Shown here piece after piece: positions 22,882 through 23,639 of a DNA stretch of 23,639 nucleotides. Numbering within the stretch: the first letter of the stretch is position 1; each line of letters begins with the position of its first letter. The notes under the pieces were generated by a model, which was given only the letters and a program-made list of their open reading frames with translations, did no database searches and was not told the DNA's origin. A program made the position numbers and the translations under genes. This DNA comes from PVC group bacterium (lineage in GTDB: Bacteria; Verrucomicrobiota; Kiritimatiellia; CAIKKV01; PXCX01): positions 1 through 23,639 of the forward strand of contig PWZG01000502.1 in the NCBI GenBank assembly GCA_003567575.1, in the 5' to 3' direction.

Positions 22882-23639
22882 CGACAGTGGGCGCGACCAT
22901 GTCCGCGGAACGCGGTGACCGTATCGCTCGTCCTGCCGGGTCAACAAGGCGCGCGGTAACGAAAATCAGCAGATTCCGTTTCTGACTCTGTTTGTACGAG
23001 CTGCGGAATAAGGCTCCCAGCAGCGGCAAGTCGCCCAGGAACGGGATTTTGTCTTCCGCGCTAATCAGATGTTCGGTAATCAAACCGCCCATGACAACGG
23101 TGGCGCCGTCATAGATGGATATCTGAGTGTTCAGCGTTCGGGTCGGGAAGAACGGCTGTTCCATGTTGGTTTGCTGTTCGGATCCGTCGGCGCGGCGTAC
23201 CACGGCGCCGTAATTACGCCAGATAGGTTCGTCGGTTACTTCGGGACGCAATGTCAGGTTGATCGTGTTGTTGTCGGGACTGACTTCCGGCAGAACGCTG
23301 AGGATAACGCCGACTTCGCGTGTTTCGAACATGGTTGGGATGGTAAAGGCATCCACGACCACGACCTGCCCGTCCACACTGCCGGTAATTTCCCGAATAT
23401 CGTAGTCGGTGGGATAAATGTATTCGGTAACCACCCGGATATTGGCTTCCTGCCCGGCACGCGTGGTGACTTTAGGGGCCGAAAGAACATCGGCATGACC
23501 CTTCTGAGCCAGGGCATTGACGATCAGCGAAAATTCCGGATTGGTCAAAACACTGGAAATCGTCATGAGGCTGCCCAAGGTTCCGTCACCGCCACCAACG
23601 GGCAATTCCGCGCCGGCGGCGCCGAAACGAAGACCGCGC
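22871..23639 (-). CDS. Secretin (GspD/PilQ family), C-terminal part; runs off window
   Basis: The reading frame is open to the right edge, so only the C-terminal about 255 residues are present. They contain the secretin core: SLIVNALAQKGHADVLSAPK, VTTRAGQEANIRV, two beta-rich stretches, and the closing signature IYDGATVVMGGLITE followed by IPFLGDLPLLGALFR and KRNLLIFVTARLVDP. This forms the outer-membrane channel of a type II secretion system or type IV pilus; the fragment does not decide which, and the short C-terminal tail shows no S-domain. Its stop overlaps the exonuclease gene start by 11 bases. The apparent internal start near 23605 is a TTG inside the domain, not a true start. Confidence 0.9.
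   Translation of the reverse strand, partial: RGLRFGAAGAELPVGGGDGTLGSLMTISSVLTNPEFSLIVNALAQKGHADVLSAPKVTTRAGQEANIRVVTEYIYPTDYDIREITGSVDGQVVVVDAFTIPTMFETREVGVILSVLPEVSPDNNTINLTLRPEVTDEPIWRNYGAVVRRADGSEQQTNMEQPFFPTRTLNTQISIYDGATVVMGGLITEHLISAEDKIPFLGDLPLLGALFRSSYKQSQKRNLLIFVTARLVDPAGRAIRSPRSADMVAPTVDDN

Noticed and set aside
1..23639. Mobile elements, CRISPR arrays, tRNA or rRNA genes, toxin-antitoxin or defence genes
   Set aside because: None was seen; every gene except the 68-residue one and the doubtful 36-codon ORF has a clear housekeeping, metabolic or envelope assignment.

Overview
The window is a gene-dense stretch of bacterial chromosome of moderate GC with 19 CDS features: 16 complete recognisable genes, two small ones (29 and 68 codons), and one secretin gene running off the right edge. 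A twentieth, 36-codon ORF is only a doubtful candidate. I see no tRNA, rRNA, IS element, prophage or CRISPR array. The organism looks Gram-negative: there is a secretin, two predicted lipoproteins and a periplasmic parvulin. The order polA-type exonuclease - coaE - rho, next to tig - clpP - clpX, matches orders I recall from Chlamydiae. With the general gene style this suggests the PVC superphylum (Kiritimatiellota, Lentisphaerota or Verrucomicrobiota-like). That placement is an inference, not a demonstration.

Left part (1-5000): a GlpG-like rhomboid protease (+) converges on a TIM-barrel sugar isomerase/epimerase (-). Divergent from the isomerase are a LarA-type nickel-pincer racemase homologue and decarboxylating 6-phosphogluconate dehydrogenase (+). 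The last three could form a sugar or sugar-acid module feeding the pentose phosphate route.

Middle (5000-13700): a minus-strand run reads hisG -> 29-residue bS22-like basic protein (GTG start) -> TPR lipoprotein -> GT4 glycosyltransferase, behind a good sigma70-like promoter. A 290-base intergenic region with two tandem heptamer arrays and two hairpins separates hisG from a divergent corrinoid-protein reductive activator ([2Fe-2S] plus ASKHA domains). That gene converges on serA, which lies 2 bp downstream of a lipoprotein parvulin; both share a clear promoter.

Right part (13800-end): a plus-strand cluster has an unrecognised 68-residue basic protein overlapping a DAG-kinase-family lipid kinase by 4 bases, then pabB. 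It converges on the proteostasis cluster tig-clpP-clpX (minus). Upstream on the minus strand are rho, coaE, a polA-type 5'-3' exonuclease with no polymerase domain, and the C-terminal part of a type II secretion/pilus secretin.

The least explained items are the exonuclease-only gene in the polA position, the tiny bS22-like protein, the heptamer repeats, the 68-residue basic protein, and the promoter/palindrome buried in the 3' end of the exonuclease gene. I did not find a convincing wholly new multi-gene system.
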